Virus record (IMG/VR): IMGVR_UViG_3300042691_008532
Coordinates: 1 to 59,665 of that record
Direction: 5' to 3' (one strand)
Source of the DNA: a virus
Length of the DNA stretch: 59,665 nt
The translations under genes were made by a program, and so were the position numbers. The notes beneath the pieces were generated by a model. The model was not told where the DNA came from. It ran no database searches and saw only the letters and a program-made list of their open reading frames with translations. How positions within the stretch are numbered: position 1 is the first letter of the stretch; every line of letters starts with the position of its first letter. Of this stretch, positions 17,001 to 24,370 are shown in pieces.

Positions 17001-19674
17001 TTTCAGGACTAAGCAAATACTCTATTTCGGCAATACGCTTAGTGCGCTGTTCGGTTATATCAGGAGTTTCAATAGTGACTTGCTCTTGAGTCGCATCTTG
17101 GCTTAGTTTATTTAATTGTTCATTAATTTGGTTTATCCTCTCTCTCTGAGGCTTTACCAATGATTCATCCTTCCCTTCTATAGAGGCTTCTATCTCCTTC
17201 CTTTCCCTCAAAAGATTCATGGCCTCTTTCTTCCCGTTGATATTTAACCCCTCAGGAATCGTCCGGAACAAGCCTGCAGACGACCTGTAGTTATTAAGCG
17301 TTTGAGTGGCCTGCTCCATCGTTATCTCACCTGCATTCACCTTGTTTTTAAGGTTAACGATAAAAGCACTTTGAAGGCTTTCATCATTTGCCATTGCTTC
17401 AAACATTAAGAACTGTTCATCAGACATTCCCTTAAAGCCCTTATCCGTGTACGCTTGAGACACAGCAGAAGGTACGCCTAACACAAAACCACCAATAGCT
17501 TCTTGAGCACCGGCCTTTACAATATCAACAACAAATTCTCCAATAGACTCCGGAGTGTTAAACATCTTCATGTATTCTCCGTTAGCATTCTTCTTGTCTT
17601 TTATGATATTGTAAACCTCTTTAATTGTGGTCTCAGATATTTGTTGCGCTGCACCGGTTTCAAATTCAGCAAGACCGGCCGCACTCATTGTAAGTACGCC
17701 ACGAGCAAGCATACTCTCCACATCTTCTCTTACAAATCGAGCAAACGACTTGGCTGTCATGTTTGTTCCCGACCTTGTTAATGCTCTTGCAACAAGACTA
17801 TTAAGCAAACCCTTGCTGCCTATTACATTTCTAAAACCAAACTCTTCCAACACAGCACCGGCAATACCAATCGGAGCAACAACCATGGTTTTCTCATTCT
17901 CAGATACGTCTTTAAAGTCAGAGTCTTCAGCCATCTCTTTAAAGACATTATCTGTAACCTGAGAATACATATTTGCTGTTCGTTGAGCCCAAGCACCACG
18001 ACCCTTAGCTGCTATAATAGCGGGCAAAGACTTTGCCACACCTAAAAATGGACCACCCCAAAAGTCTTGCTCTTTTAATTTTGACCATTGAACGGTAGTA
18101 GAAGCATCGCCTAAAACTTTTCTGTTTGACTCCCGTAGTTGCTGAAGCATACCTTCCGTTCCTTCCTCACCATAAAAGACCCTTTTCTTTCTGTCATCTT
18201 TTTCTTCAGCAAGTAACTTTTCTCTTACATCTTCAGGCAAAGTATAGTACCAATTCTTAAACTGTTCTTTTAATGCGTTTATTTTTTGAACCTGCTTATT
18301 TCTTGCTTCCCTATCTCTATCGGTCTTATTAGGCATTGTCTTTAACTTATCATCCTCTGCCTTTATTGCGTTAGAAATATCCGGAGTTGAATAACCTAAC
18401 TCTTTTGCTCGATTAATAATGAACTCTTGTGCATCAGGGGCTCCAATCTCCACGCTTTCGGGAGTCATATTAATACCAAAATTGGTCCACCTTCTATATC
18501 CACCTGCAACCATCTCTCCAACTCCTTCCAACATAGCATTGGGTATACCTCCAAGCCAACTACCTTGTTTTGATTTTGCTATGGTATATTTACCAACAGC
18601 AACATCCAAGGCTTTTGATTTGGATTGAATAGACTCTTCTTCAGTTAACAGGGAGTTCATTTCCGTAGACAATGCCAATCTCTTTTGTTCCAATTGGGTT
18701 AATTTATTTTGGAACTCAGGAGTGTTTCTTTGTTCAATAGGAGTATTAGCTAATGCAGTTGCTTCTGATTCATACTGCGACTTCTTTACCAAAAACTCTT
18801 TCTGTTTTTTATTCAACGCAAGAGCAAAGTCATTTATTTTTTTAACCTCATCGTCAACCTGCTTCTGCGAGTTGAATTTCTTATCCTGCTCCTTCATTGT
18901 TTTTTCAAGAGCATACAATCTTTTTTGAGGAGTATTTTGCTTGATAAAATCTTGCAACTTCTGAGCCTCATTTGTAGACTTTGCATTTCTGAAATTGTCC
19001 AATGATATTTCTATCACCTTACCGTTAGGAGAAGTTACTTTCATGTAATCACCCAAAGCCCCGGACTCTTCAAATTTGAATCCTAAATCACCAAACTGAT
19101 ATTCCATTTCAGGAACAACATATTCTTCAGTCTTATTGACAAGACCTTTATTAATTGACGACAATCTATCCTTGAGATATTGACTCTCTCCTGCAGTTGG
19201 TTTTACCGGTAACTTATCAAAAATTTCTTCAGCCGCTTTTATCTCAGCAACTATTGGAGCATCCTTCTTAATCTGAGCAATTTTCTTCTCTGCAAATTGA
19301 GGAGTAATTGGCTTTTGTACAAATGAAATGTCAGAACGAATTGGGGCTTGTTTCTGAACAGCTTTTAAACTTATTTTAGGTTTAACCTCTTCAGTTTCTT
19401 GTGGCACCAATCCACCACCGGCCAATGGTAATTCCGTAATACTTTCTTTTTTTTTTGCTTCTTGAGGAATAGCTATTTGAGAAATTGTAGCAGGCTTATA
19501 TGTATTAAAAAAAGTTTCTTTATCCTTAATAGTAAGGCCATCTCTAAGAACAACTTCGTAAACTTTTTCTCTGTACGAATTGTCTTGAGAGTATTGAGTT
19601 TTAAATTCTTCAAATGTTTTATTAGTTTTTCCTTCCCTAATTAAAACGTCATATAACTTCTGTAATTCGTCCAT
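11020..19674 (-). CDS. Giant internal/ejected virion protein, 2884 aa (polyvalent-type)
   Basis: The largest gene and last of the late operon. Residues 3-57 hold two copies of a ~27-residue motif (LYDVLIREGK...FEEFK and VYEVVLRDGL...FFNTY) that I have seen at N-termini of large Bacteroidota phage proteins. Long coiled-coil/Gln-Glu-rich stretches follow. A conserved globular block at ~1270-1460 contains FRAVHDFFGHAELGNGFG (~1366), GEENAW and TETRGQNSYVNFSG; it resembles domains of large phage polyvalent proteins. Hydrophobic segments occur near 600, 740 and 2580 (MLAAVATRMTVYTLLSQM). The tail repeats FGSKGFGE and FGSRKFGE. Likely role: packaged in the capsid and ejected with DNA, forming or crossing the membrane conduit. 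The enzyme activity of the central block is unknown. Confidence 0.75.
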   Translation of the reverse strand: MDELQKLYDVLIREGKTNKTFEEFKTQYSQDNSYREKVYEVVLRDGLTIKDKETFFNTYKPATISQIAIPQEAKKKESITELPLAGGGLVPQETEEVKPKISLKAVQKQAPIRSDISFVQKPITPQFAEKKIAQIKKDAPIVAEIKAAEEIFDKLPVKPTAGESQYLKDRLSSINKGLVNKTEEYVVPEMEYQFGDLGFKFEESGALGDYMKVTSPNGKVIEISLDNFRNAKSTNEAQKLQDFIKQNTPQKRLYALEKTMKEQDKKFNSQKQVDDEVKKINDFALALNKKQKEFLVKKSQYESEATALANTPIEQRNTPEFQNKLTQLEQKRLALSTEMNSLLTEEESIQSKSKALDVAVGKYTIAKSKQGSWLGGIPNAMLEGVGEMVAGGYRRWTNFGINMTPESVEIGAPDAQEFIINRAKELGYSTPDISNAIKAEDDKLKTMPNKTDRDREARNKQVQKINALKEQFKNWYYTLPEDVREKLLAEEKDDRKKRVFYGEEGTEGMLQQLRESNRKVLGDASTTVQWSKLKEQDFWGGPFLGVAKSLPAIIAAKGRGAWAQRTANMYSQVTDNVFKEMAEDSDFKDVSENEKTMVVAPIGIAGAVLEEFGFRNVIGSKGLLNSLVARALTRSGTNMTAKSFARFVREDVESMLARGVLTMSAAGLAEFETGAAQQISETTIKEVYNIIKDKKNANGEYMKMFNTPESIGEFVVDIVKAGAQEAIGGFVLGVPSAVSQAYTDKGFKGMSDEQFLMFEAMANDESLQSAFIVNLKNKVNAGEITMEQATQTLNNYRSSAGLFRTIPEGLNINGKKEAMNLLRERKEIEASIEGKDESLVKPQRERINQINEQLNKLSQDATQEQVTIETPDITEQRTKRIAEIEYLLSPENPVAYTVDKRTELETELQTLKIQQDAIQKQTTGQVPIQPTAGISETMEEGKPQAEPQVATQEGVQEEVVSSKTRVNIAPFFNTRIETVQEAEQLRQSPEYESYKETLVQLAQQIGIPKIIIDDVIGGYKNDAGEEIVEISNQITFEDATLDQAEEFAAMIATLAPEVQEASIAAQYVNEGDVTHNTNEYRFKVSNVDEAINALKAAGIYNFSINETEATVTFTDVLDFADAQLQDKIGNFVRVLDEKNINYEQQQYRPTESRYVDKGKRKEIIRGIKGDGSRLKSRGKGFGETLEQAIQRDAAFQGTTVEEYSGVEPRRPAAGNRLFNEPLKTVAEIADRYYQRAFGVKRPSFKGTRKLDKARAKRISDAFEAMKHSPNNAKVREAYSALVKETIEQYKAFLDAGYVIEINNEEPYANSQEMIDDLRNNKRIKIFSTESGFGSTQITERLRKENPLLAKTSFTDINGQPMLVNDLFRAVHDFFGHAELGNGFGALGEENAWNVHARMFSPLARRAMTTETRGQNSYVNFSGVNDKANRLRDEARRLREEGKIKEALALTNQIYEMTTFADQKIGLLPEEFSKIDVEKEAEAEVEPEIEEVQGALDELMQLDPNNKSTGQKIIDGLDNLIKDIENFEKGTLGVNIALPVMKVILKSIKALVQAGMTLQEAIKKAAADNNVTVRDITNGINAINQMLPIQAEYDALMTKADALIARQKSRNIDDKKILSNLETMIRNSDVYKNANDTQRKIMEREARIKMGVGPRKAASIGRVIGVLKDITNVSRAEKLKIISRIRELSRDVAKDLAQEIRDLAKTGKITPVQAANIISRFGKVNLLNEISVSNFVDYMAKVFSDADYDNKINVAKSKLKKARKNIATKIGIADGLMMPLQKLFSINPELIPDTYLERYLELLDMFSARQEVLTLEEKSVVKNDVDAILNEINNEQSRVDELAEMFNNSDNQVFEDGELNYADSIKKMLSEKEITEEDAELLRKYKKDILPQVQATPLTEEEVNEKKKEYIDALRQVIIDGNGLPSRDERDLAKRLADLITNTGSSLMKLDLTDLKNLLKVADNINNNYLPHYAQVMVEKINAIPRSKGIVNSIKAANPLKFSALYSKFKAAVIRSQKGGIAEMVRRNPLNNIDQVFGNFKTKEIFNGLFEQAAEAEAKFKSELKRVQAILENAEMKVAKSFKLNPDATLMSKFKMMTYMIQLEYESNKGSEQVNPAAAYLKETIKHIDAGKSRFGERDANMLQEILDKYSVDGNIDIEKLYNSFNQAEKDAIKDIREVNESLKDTAQYTAAIIRGDAIDPLNNYVHLNVLHETEPLDVSAATDFLNQANDSRRPSTKAKSLISRTKGAKPLNFDVFASAQRGAKFVLLDYHLTEPIRTARRTINQVTKDLEAEGRLPKNQREVKNAIEYAFEESVSNLLTNSILQNSLTDQAIDFISKQGYRSVLASTGRFLSELTSNVSFALIADPKSFYTGVKYKGIIMSTDAPLIMKNVNSKQTNRIFPSDTLSGKFVDTSLLSQSSGIQGRSSKNPVYNKMQQIWNLTGKKYQNVIELTADALISTPDKIIMRPMWFGSFANAFKKISGSEVDFKKIAENDEAYMSANKDVIEQAKKEADQKSVMTGATDNAFMGILKGTVKPNQSATTRAFNNFNNYMTRFLIFEYVTARTAIYAMVGDGSLSKRQGAAMLAAVATRMTVYTLLSQMLANGIMGIMGDDEDEEETEKSLNQKIGQSLLSTFSSLLIGRDFGNATKLVVNYGLEEVNENYLDFLREGEYDPYKDGIAYSLIPRDDRKDDNLGQLLMNMGGSMAPALNTGALIFKNRKRIITGETEKKEAEAIEREDRVIKERIPLELLGHAGLIPLYKEVRKEVVNSIYSSIKEAEKKSKRKKDEEKDLLGGYENKTELKRYNPELYEKNFGEGSEYYEDTKEERDEKKKQDKLEREIKDRMYNYSPKEESGFGSKGFGEQEKKKKSSEDKFGSRKFGED
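16782..16797 (-). repeat. 16-base palindrome, copy 3 (inside the giant gene)
   Basis: On the transcribed (minus) strand it reads GTGTCTTCAAAGACAC, encoding part of VVSSKTRVN. It has the same orientation relative to transcription as most other copies. Confidence 0.9.
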
Positions 19675-19692
19675 TGTTATTTTTTATGAGTA

Positions 19693-21477
19693 TTACAATT
19701 CAGGTTCTACAGCCATCCCCCCACTATTATCATTTACGAACTTTTCAACGTCTTCCTTAATCTTTTCTCCACGCTCTCCAAAAGCCTTAGAAGTATATGT
19801 AAAAGTTTTCCCGTTAGGGGCGGTCACTAAAATAGTATTACCAAAACGACCACCCTTATCTTCTACTTTAAATCCTGCAGGTAAAGATGACTGTAAGTTT
19901 TTTGAGGCTATTGACGATTCAAGACTAACTGCTGTTGAAGGCATAACATAATTAACAATAGCAGTAGCTGTTTCTCCTTGTCTTGACGAAACAATGCCTT
20001 TGTACTCTTCTTTACTGAGTCGTCCAAATCCTGAACCTCCTCCTCCTGCCATCATAGCTTTTTTCCTATCTACAACACCATGCAACTCCACACCTGCTGC
20101 AGAAAAGTCTCCAAAATTAACAGGATTGCCACTTGCGTCAAGATAACTAATAGGTCTGTTTTTCTTAGAGTCTTTATATCTTAATAAAATTTTACCGGGC
20201 TGAGACATATCAATTGCTACCAATCCTTCTTCTTTAGCCATAGGAGTTCCTAATAAAATATCTGCAGCTGCTTTCTTTTCAGCAGCTGTTTTACCTGTAT
20301 ATAATTGATTCCATGCACCTGAAGCTAATTGTTGTATTTTTTGTTTATCACCTCTAACAGCCTCCCATTCAGAAGGCTGTCTGCTCTCTTGTAATTGCGC
20401 TTGACCGGTTGCATTTTGTTTTTGAATCATATCATATTTTGCACGAACCTCGTTTCTCATAAATTCATTAGAAACCTTTATTTGTTCTTCATTAAATTCG
20501 GGCATCGGTCTTCCCGTTGCAGGGTCAACCTTTATTAACACCTTCTCAGGATTCGCTTTAGCATCTGCGGCATCATATGTAAACGTATATTGCTTCCCGT
20601 TTGGAGCAAACTTCTTACTATTAGTAAGCACAGAAAGTCTATTAAAAGGATTTGCAAGAGACGCACTTATCATTTGATTCTCTGCATCTATGAACTTGAA
20701 CATTATACTTTTTGTCTCCGGGTCTATGTCAACTCTTTTTGTAATATCTTCAACAGATGTAATAACACCACCTCTTGATAAAGTACCAAAAACAATACTT
20801 GATGTTTCCTCTTTGCCTAACGAATTAGCAAATGCATCGGTAACAGCATTTGTATTAAATCTATCATATCTACCTGCTATATTATTTCTTAATGCATTGA
20901 TAGTAGTAAACTCGTTAGGGTTTTTGTTCATTGTAAAAACCTGCTTACCATCAACTGTCTGCATTTCTCTCATAGCAACACTAACCGTTCCGTCAGTTGG
21001 ATTGATATACAATTGAGACTTAGTAAAGTCTCCAAACTTCTCAGCTTGACCATTTAACCAAATCTCAAAATCTTGCGAATCATCTTTCTTATATCGTTCC
21101 ATCTTATCGGCATAAGATGTATTAAATTCTTTAACAAGGTCAAACGCTTGCTTTGTTCCATCGATAAGATTCTGACGGCTGACAATATAATCCTTTAGCT
21201 TCATGGCACCGGACTTTAATAGTCTTTCCTGCATCAGCATATACTGAGAGGCATTATCTCCATATTCTAAAGCCCATTGGTTTATCCCTTTATGCTGTCC
21301 TTGCGGGGCATTAGCCAACTCTATACCAAATCTTCTTGTTGCCTCGTCAATAGCCGCCTTCTTTTCCTCTCGGATACGCACTTCATTTTGAAGCATATCC
21401 GTCATGTTCTTGCCGACCTCAGCCCAATTTATCTGAGAGTCCGCACTTCGTTCTGCATATTTATAGTATGTTGCCAT
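19693..21477 (-). CDS. Internal virion protein, 594 aa
   Basis: Soluble, helical N-terminal ~170 residues (NWAEVGKNMTDMLQNEVRIREEKK) followed by mixed alpha/beta with several Asn/Asp-rich loops and a Gln/Ala-rich segment at ~350-380. No enzyme motif. Its place between the Ala-rich ejection-type protein and the giant protein is that of the internal (ejection) proteins in crAss-like and T7-like podoviruses. It ends 19 bases before the giant gene. Functional naming is by position only. Confidence 0.65.
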   Translation of the reverse strand: MATYYKYAERSADSQINWAEVGKNMTDMLQNEVRIREEKKAAIDEATRRFGIELANAPQGQHKGINQWALEYGDNASQYMLMQERLLKSGAMKLKDYIVSRQNLIDGTKQAFDLVKEFNTSYADKMERYKKDDSQDFEIWLNGQAEKFGDFTKSQLYINPTDGTVSVAMREMQTVDGKQVFTMNKNPNEFTTINALRNNIAGRYDRFNTNAVTDAFANSLGKEETSSIVFGTLSRGGVITSVEDITKRVDIDPETKSIMFKFIDAENQMISASLANPFNRLSVLTNSKKFAPNGKQYTFTYDAADAKANPEKVLIKVDPATGRPMPEFNEEQIKVSNEFMRNEVRAKYDMIQKQNATGQAQLQESRQPSEWEAVRGDKQKIQQLASGAWNQLYTGKTAAEKKAAADILLGTPMAKEEGLVAIDMSQPGKILLRYKDSKKNRPISYLDASGNPVNFGDFSAAGVELHGVVDRKKAMMAGGGGSGFGRLSKEEYKGIVSSRQGETATAIVNYVMPSTAVSLESSIASKNLQSSLPAGFKVEDKGGRFGNTILVTAPNGKTFTYTSKAFGERGEKIKEDVEKFVNDNSGGMAVEPEL

Positions 21478-21497
21478 TGAGAAATTTTATAATTAGT

Positions 21498-22358
21498 TTA
21501 TTTAACTAATGGAGGATTAAAAAGTAAATCTTCTCCTAACATATATTTTGGAGAAAACTGCGTAAGCCCCTTTCGCTGAGTGAATAATCCAACCTGCTGC
21601 GCTCCAATCTGACGGATAATTTTCGGGTCTATCTTACTCATAAAGTCTTGGTATTGACTCCTATTCATACCTGATACCTTGCTAAAATCAATACCATCAA
21701 CGGTACCCATCATACCTATATCTGCTTGTAGCTGCTCAGGAGTCATACCTGCTTTTTGAGCAAGTTGCTCTGCAGCGTTAAACTGTTTAACAGCCGCTGA
21801 CTTCTGATATAATGGAGCAAGAGAAGCAACCTGACTTCCTAAACTCACAACACCCTCCATACCTTGCTGCATAGCCTGAGCACTAAGTTCAGCTGCATTA
21901 GCCGCAGCTAATTGAGCACCTGCAACTTCTTCCAAATCTAATTGAACACCAATATCCCTGAGCCTGCCCTCTTCCTGTGCGGTAAGTCTCTCAAGACCGG
22001 CCATCTCTTGACCCATGGCTGTTCTAACTCCGGCCTGACCTTCCTGCTGTGCCATTTGTATACGTCCTGCTGTGGCTGCGGCACCTCTTTCACTCTCAAC
22101 ACCTGCTTGTATAGCCTGAGCGCCCTGAGATAGCAATGCCTCTCTCTCTAACTCGTATGGTTCTTTTTGAATGGCTAATTTCTCATAGACATTAATCTCA
22201 AGTTTTTTACGAGCCTCCTGCATAGCCTCCTCTGCATCACGTTCAGCTTGCTTCATGGCTCTCTTTTGTTTGCCTGCCTGAGCAAACGACATTCCGGTAG
22301 ATGCAGCTGTTGCCGCTATGCTTACTCCTGCTAAAATAGCTGATGTTGCAATTGCCAT
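21498..22358 (-). CDS. Ala/Gln-rich internal virion (ejection) protein, 286 aa
   Basis: N-terminal hydrophobic segment AILAGVSIAATAASTGMSFA (residues 7-26), then long amphipathic, Ala/Gln/Glu-rich helices (~30-170) and a less helical C-terminal ~100 residues. This layout is typical of small podovirus internal proteins that line the ejection channel, comparable in character to T7 gp14, without claimed homology. It starts two bases after the upstream GNAT-like gene ends. Confidence 0.65.
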   Translation of the reverse strand: MAIATSAILAGVSIAATAASTGMSFAQAGKQKRAMKQAERDAEEAMQEARKKLEINVYEKLAIQKEPYELEREALLSQGAQAIQAGVESERGAAATAGRIQMAQQEGQAGVRTAMGQEMAGLERLTAQEEGRLRDIGVQLDLEEVAGAQLAAANAAELSAQAMQQGMEGVVSLGSQVASLAPLYQKSAAVKQFNAAEQLAQKAGMTPEQLQADIGMMGTVDGIDFSKVSGMNRSQYQDFMSKIDPKIIRQIGAQQVGLFTQRKGLTQFSPKYMLGEDLLFNPPLVK

Positions 22359-22359
22359 A

Positions 22360-22770
22360 TTATAATTTTTTAATCATTTCACTTGTGTATGAATCGCCCT
22401 TTATATAACCGAGTTCCTCATACGTATTTATAAGACTCTCGTTCTTTATCAAGGCGTAGACATATGAACTGCCTGCATCTTTGCATATTTTCGTCAAAGA
22501 AGAAACCAATAACATAAGTGCCTCTTTTCTTTTTGGCTTATCCCTGTATTCTCTGTTTGAGATAATCCAATCAACCCATGACACCTTCGAGTTTGTCAGA
22601 TACATAAACCCGGCACAAACAGGTGTATCGTTATCGTAAACAATAATGCCGCCTTTGCCATTATTCGGAAGGAAATCTTTATTAGGAGGAACCCATCCCC
22701 ACTGCTGCCACCAACCCATAAGAGTCTCTTCGTAATCAACTTCGTTCAGTTCTCGTATAAAAAATTCCAT
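22360..22770 (-). CDS. GNAT-like acetyltransferase, 136 aa
   Basis: A short GNAT-like fold: an N-terminal WWQQWGWVPP block, GKGGIIVYDNDTPVCAGFMYL (beta4), a central SWVDWIISNREYR strand/helix with KPKRKEALMLLVSSL in the acetyl-CoA-binding helix position, and the C-terminal YALIKNESLINTYEELGY motif typical of GNATs. Similar small acetyltransferase-like proteins occur among structural genes of many phages. The substrate is unknown. A TACATTTG element lies just upstream (22778-22785). Confidence 0.65.
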   Translation of the reverse strand: MEFFIRELNEVDYEETLMGWWQQWGWVPPNKDFLPNNGKGGIIVYDNDTPVCAGFMYLTNSKVSWVDWIISNREYRDKPKRKEALMLLVSSLTKICKDAGSSYVYALIKNESLINTYEELGYIKGDSYTSEMIKKL

Positions 22771-22777
22771 ATTCCTA

Positions 22778-22785
22778 CAAATGTA
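22778..22785 (-). promoter_or_regulatory. Possible -7 promoter element (minus)
   Basis: TACATTTG on the minus strand, eight bases before the GNAT-like start codon at 22770. No clear TTTG at the -33 distance, so it is a weak candidate for a start of the internal-protein sub-operon. Confidence 0.4.
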
Positions 22786-22791
22786 TTGAAT

Positions 22792-23595
22792 TTAAGGAAA
22801 ACTTTTCATAACCTCTGTCTGTACAACAAACAATTCCACCTTACTTGTGGATGAGTTTGTAATATTAAAAATACAATAATGCCCCAACACGCCATGCGAC
22901 TCAGCTACAGAATTTTTGATATACAAAAAGAATGCATCCTGAATCGGTATTGGAACAGTTCCGGGTATTGATGTATTAATTGTTAATTGGTTTATGTTGT
23001 TTGGGAGGTCTACAGTTATAGCCGTAACCCTGCCGGCAAGAACAGGAGTAGTATAAGGAGGCAAGGAAAAGTATAAAAGGTCGCCAATGCTGATAATACT
23101 GCCAATTGAAATGGTAAGCGGAAACTTAACAATATTTCCACCTGTTACTTGGGAACTTCTTCCAATACCATTTACGCTTCTCAATGCAAGTTCGCCAATT
23201 GAATTATTGCGAACAAAAGCAAAAAATGCAGCCTCCTTTTTCTCAAACCAATTCGCTTCAATAAATCCTGAAAACTGTAAGTCAGTCTGTAATGTAACGT
23301 CCCATTTGGCATCTCCTTCCAAATTTATCGTCTTAAATAATTTGTTCTCAAGAGGAGATGCATTGAAAACACTTTGAAGTGTAGCCGGAGTAAAGGCTCC
23401 TGCAGGGTTTCCAATCTTTATAAACCAAGGCGTATAAAAAGTATTTCTACTTTCGTTTACATTGTGTCGATACAAGTCCCCGCCTTTGAAAGTGTAAAAA
23501 TAATTATTCATTCCTATCATCCAATCAGGATAATAAGAATAAAAAGAAACCCATCCATCAACCATGTCACTATATGATAGCGTATAATTTGCCAT
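22792..23595 (-). CDS. Tail/virion structural protein, 267 aa
   Basis: Beta-rich with many aromatic residues in the first 60 positions (YTLSYSDMVDGWVSFYSYYP, then MNNYFYTFKGGDLY). This start is common to proteins near the tail hub of Bacteroidota podoviruses. No enzyme motif. It lies directly downstream of two other tail proteins in transcription order. I infer a tail or tail-fiber-anchoring role. Confidence 0.6.
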   Translation of the reverse strand: MANYTLSYSDMVDGWVSFYSYYPDWMIGMNNYFYTFKGGDLYRHNVNESRNTFYTPWFIKIGNPAGAFTPATLQSVFNASPLENKLFKTINLEGDAKWDVTLQTDLQFSGFIEANWFEKKEAAFFAFVRNNSIGELALRSVNGIGRSSQVTGGNIVKFPLTISIGSIISIGDLLYFSLPPYTTPVLAGRVTAITVDLPNNINQLTINTSIPGTVPIPIQDAFFLYIKNSVAESHGVLGHYCIFNITNSSTSKVELFVVQTEVMKSFP

Positions 23596-23606
23596 AGTTA
23601 TTTATT

Positions 23607-24359
23607 TTATAGACACCCTGCATCACAAGATGTAAATATATCTAAGTTTAATGTTGTCCCTAAATCAGTATTCAACACAGTATAAAGTGTACTTGTTAAT
23701 GTAGTTGAAGATACCAAACAAGAGGAATCGTTAATAATTCCTAAACAAATTGCATTAGCCGTATCACTTGGAGATGTACACCCGGTTGCAGTTGCTACAA
23801 CACCAATTACATCATCTTCGTATACTGTGTAGGTCCCGCTTGATGATGCACTCCTACTCTCAACAATAATACCATTTACATACAAATCCATTGTTCCTAC
23901 TAAATCTGTATCTGTAAAAGTCCAAGATAATGTAGCAGACGTTGCAGGGCAATTTCCTATAGCTATTACAACACCAAAACTATTAACTTCAAACCAATCA
24001 TTCCCCCCTGAAATAGAACCTGATGCTCTATAAAATCCCTCTTCAAGAGTTGTTGTTGCACAGGAATCAGTAGTTATAGTATCCCCAAGGTTTATAATAC
24101 CCGATGGGCTATAATAAGTTTCTGTCTCACCCAACAAACAACACGTAGCAGACGATACAGCCGATACGCTTGCATCAAATGGTATATATGAAGGGCATAT
24201 CTGTTGTGGCAACAAAACACCATCAAGCTGCTGCCTAACAATAACACCTTCAGCGTAATATCCGTCAGCAGAAATAGTAGTCAATGATGCATCATCAAAA
24301 ACAGATGTTGCTGATGCGAGAGAAGGAGCGTTTAAATAATATATTCCACTTGTTGCCAT
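23607..24359 (-). CDS. Ig-like/beta-sandwich virion protein, 250 aa
   Basis: Start set at MATSGIYYLN (24359), after the stop of the preceding gene at 24371; the longer in-frame start at 24389 would overlap it. Thr/Ser/Ala-rich, low in charge, with TLSWTFTDTDLVGTMDLYVNG and DDVIGVVATATG patterns characteristic of Ig-like or carbohydrate-binding beta-sandwich modules. Cysteines are unusually frequent for a cytosolic protein. Probably a tail or head-surface decoration protein that binds the host surface. Confidence 0.55.
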   Translation of the reverse strand: MATSGIYYLNAPSLASATSVFDDASLTTISADGYYAEGVIVRQQLDGVLLPQQICPSYIPFDASVSAVSSATCCLLGETETYYSPSGIINLGDTITTDSCATTTLEEGFYRASGSISGGNDWFEVNSFGVVIAIGNCPATSATLSWTFTDTDLVGTMDLYVNGIIVESRSASSSGTYTVYEDDVIGVVATATGCTSPSDTANAICLGIINDSSCLVSSTTLTSTLYTVLNTDLGTTLNLDIFTSCDAGCL

Positions 24360-24370
24360 ATAAAATTTTA

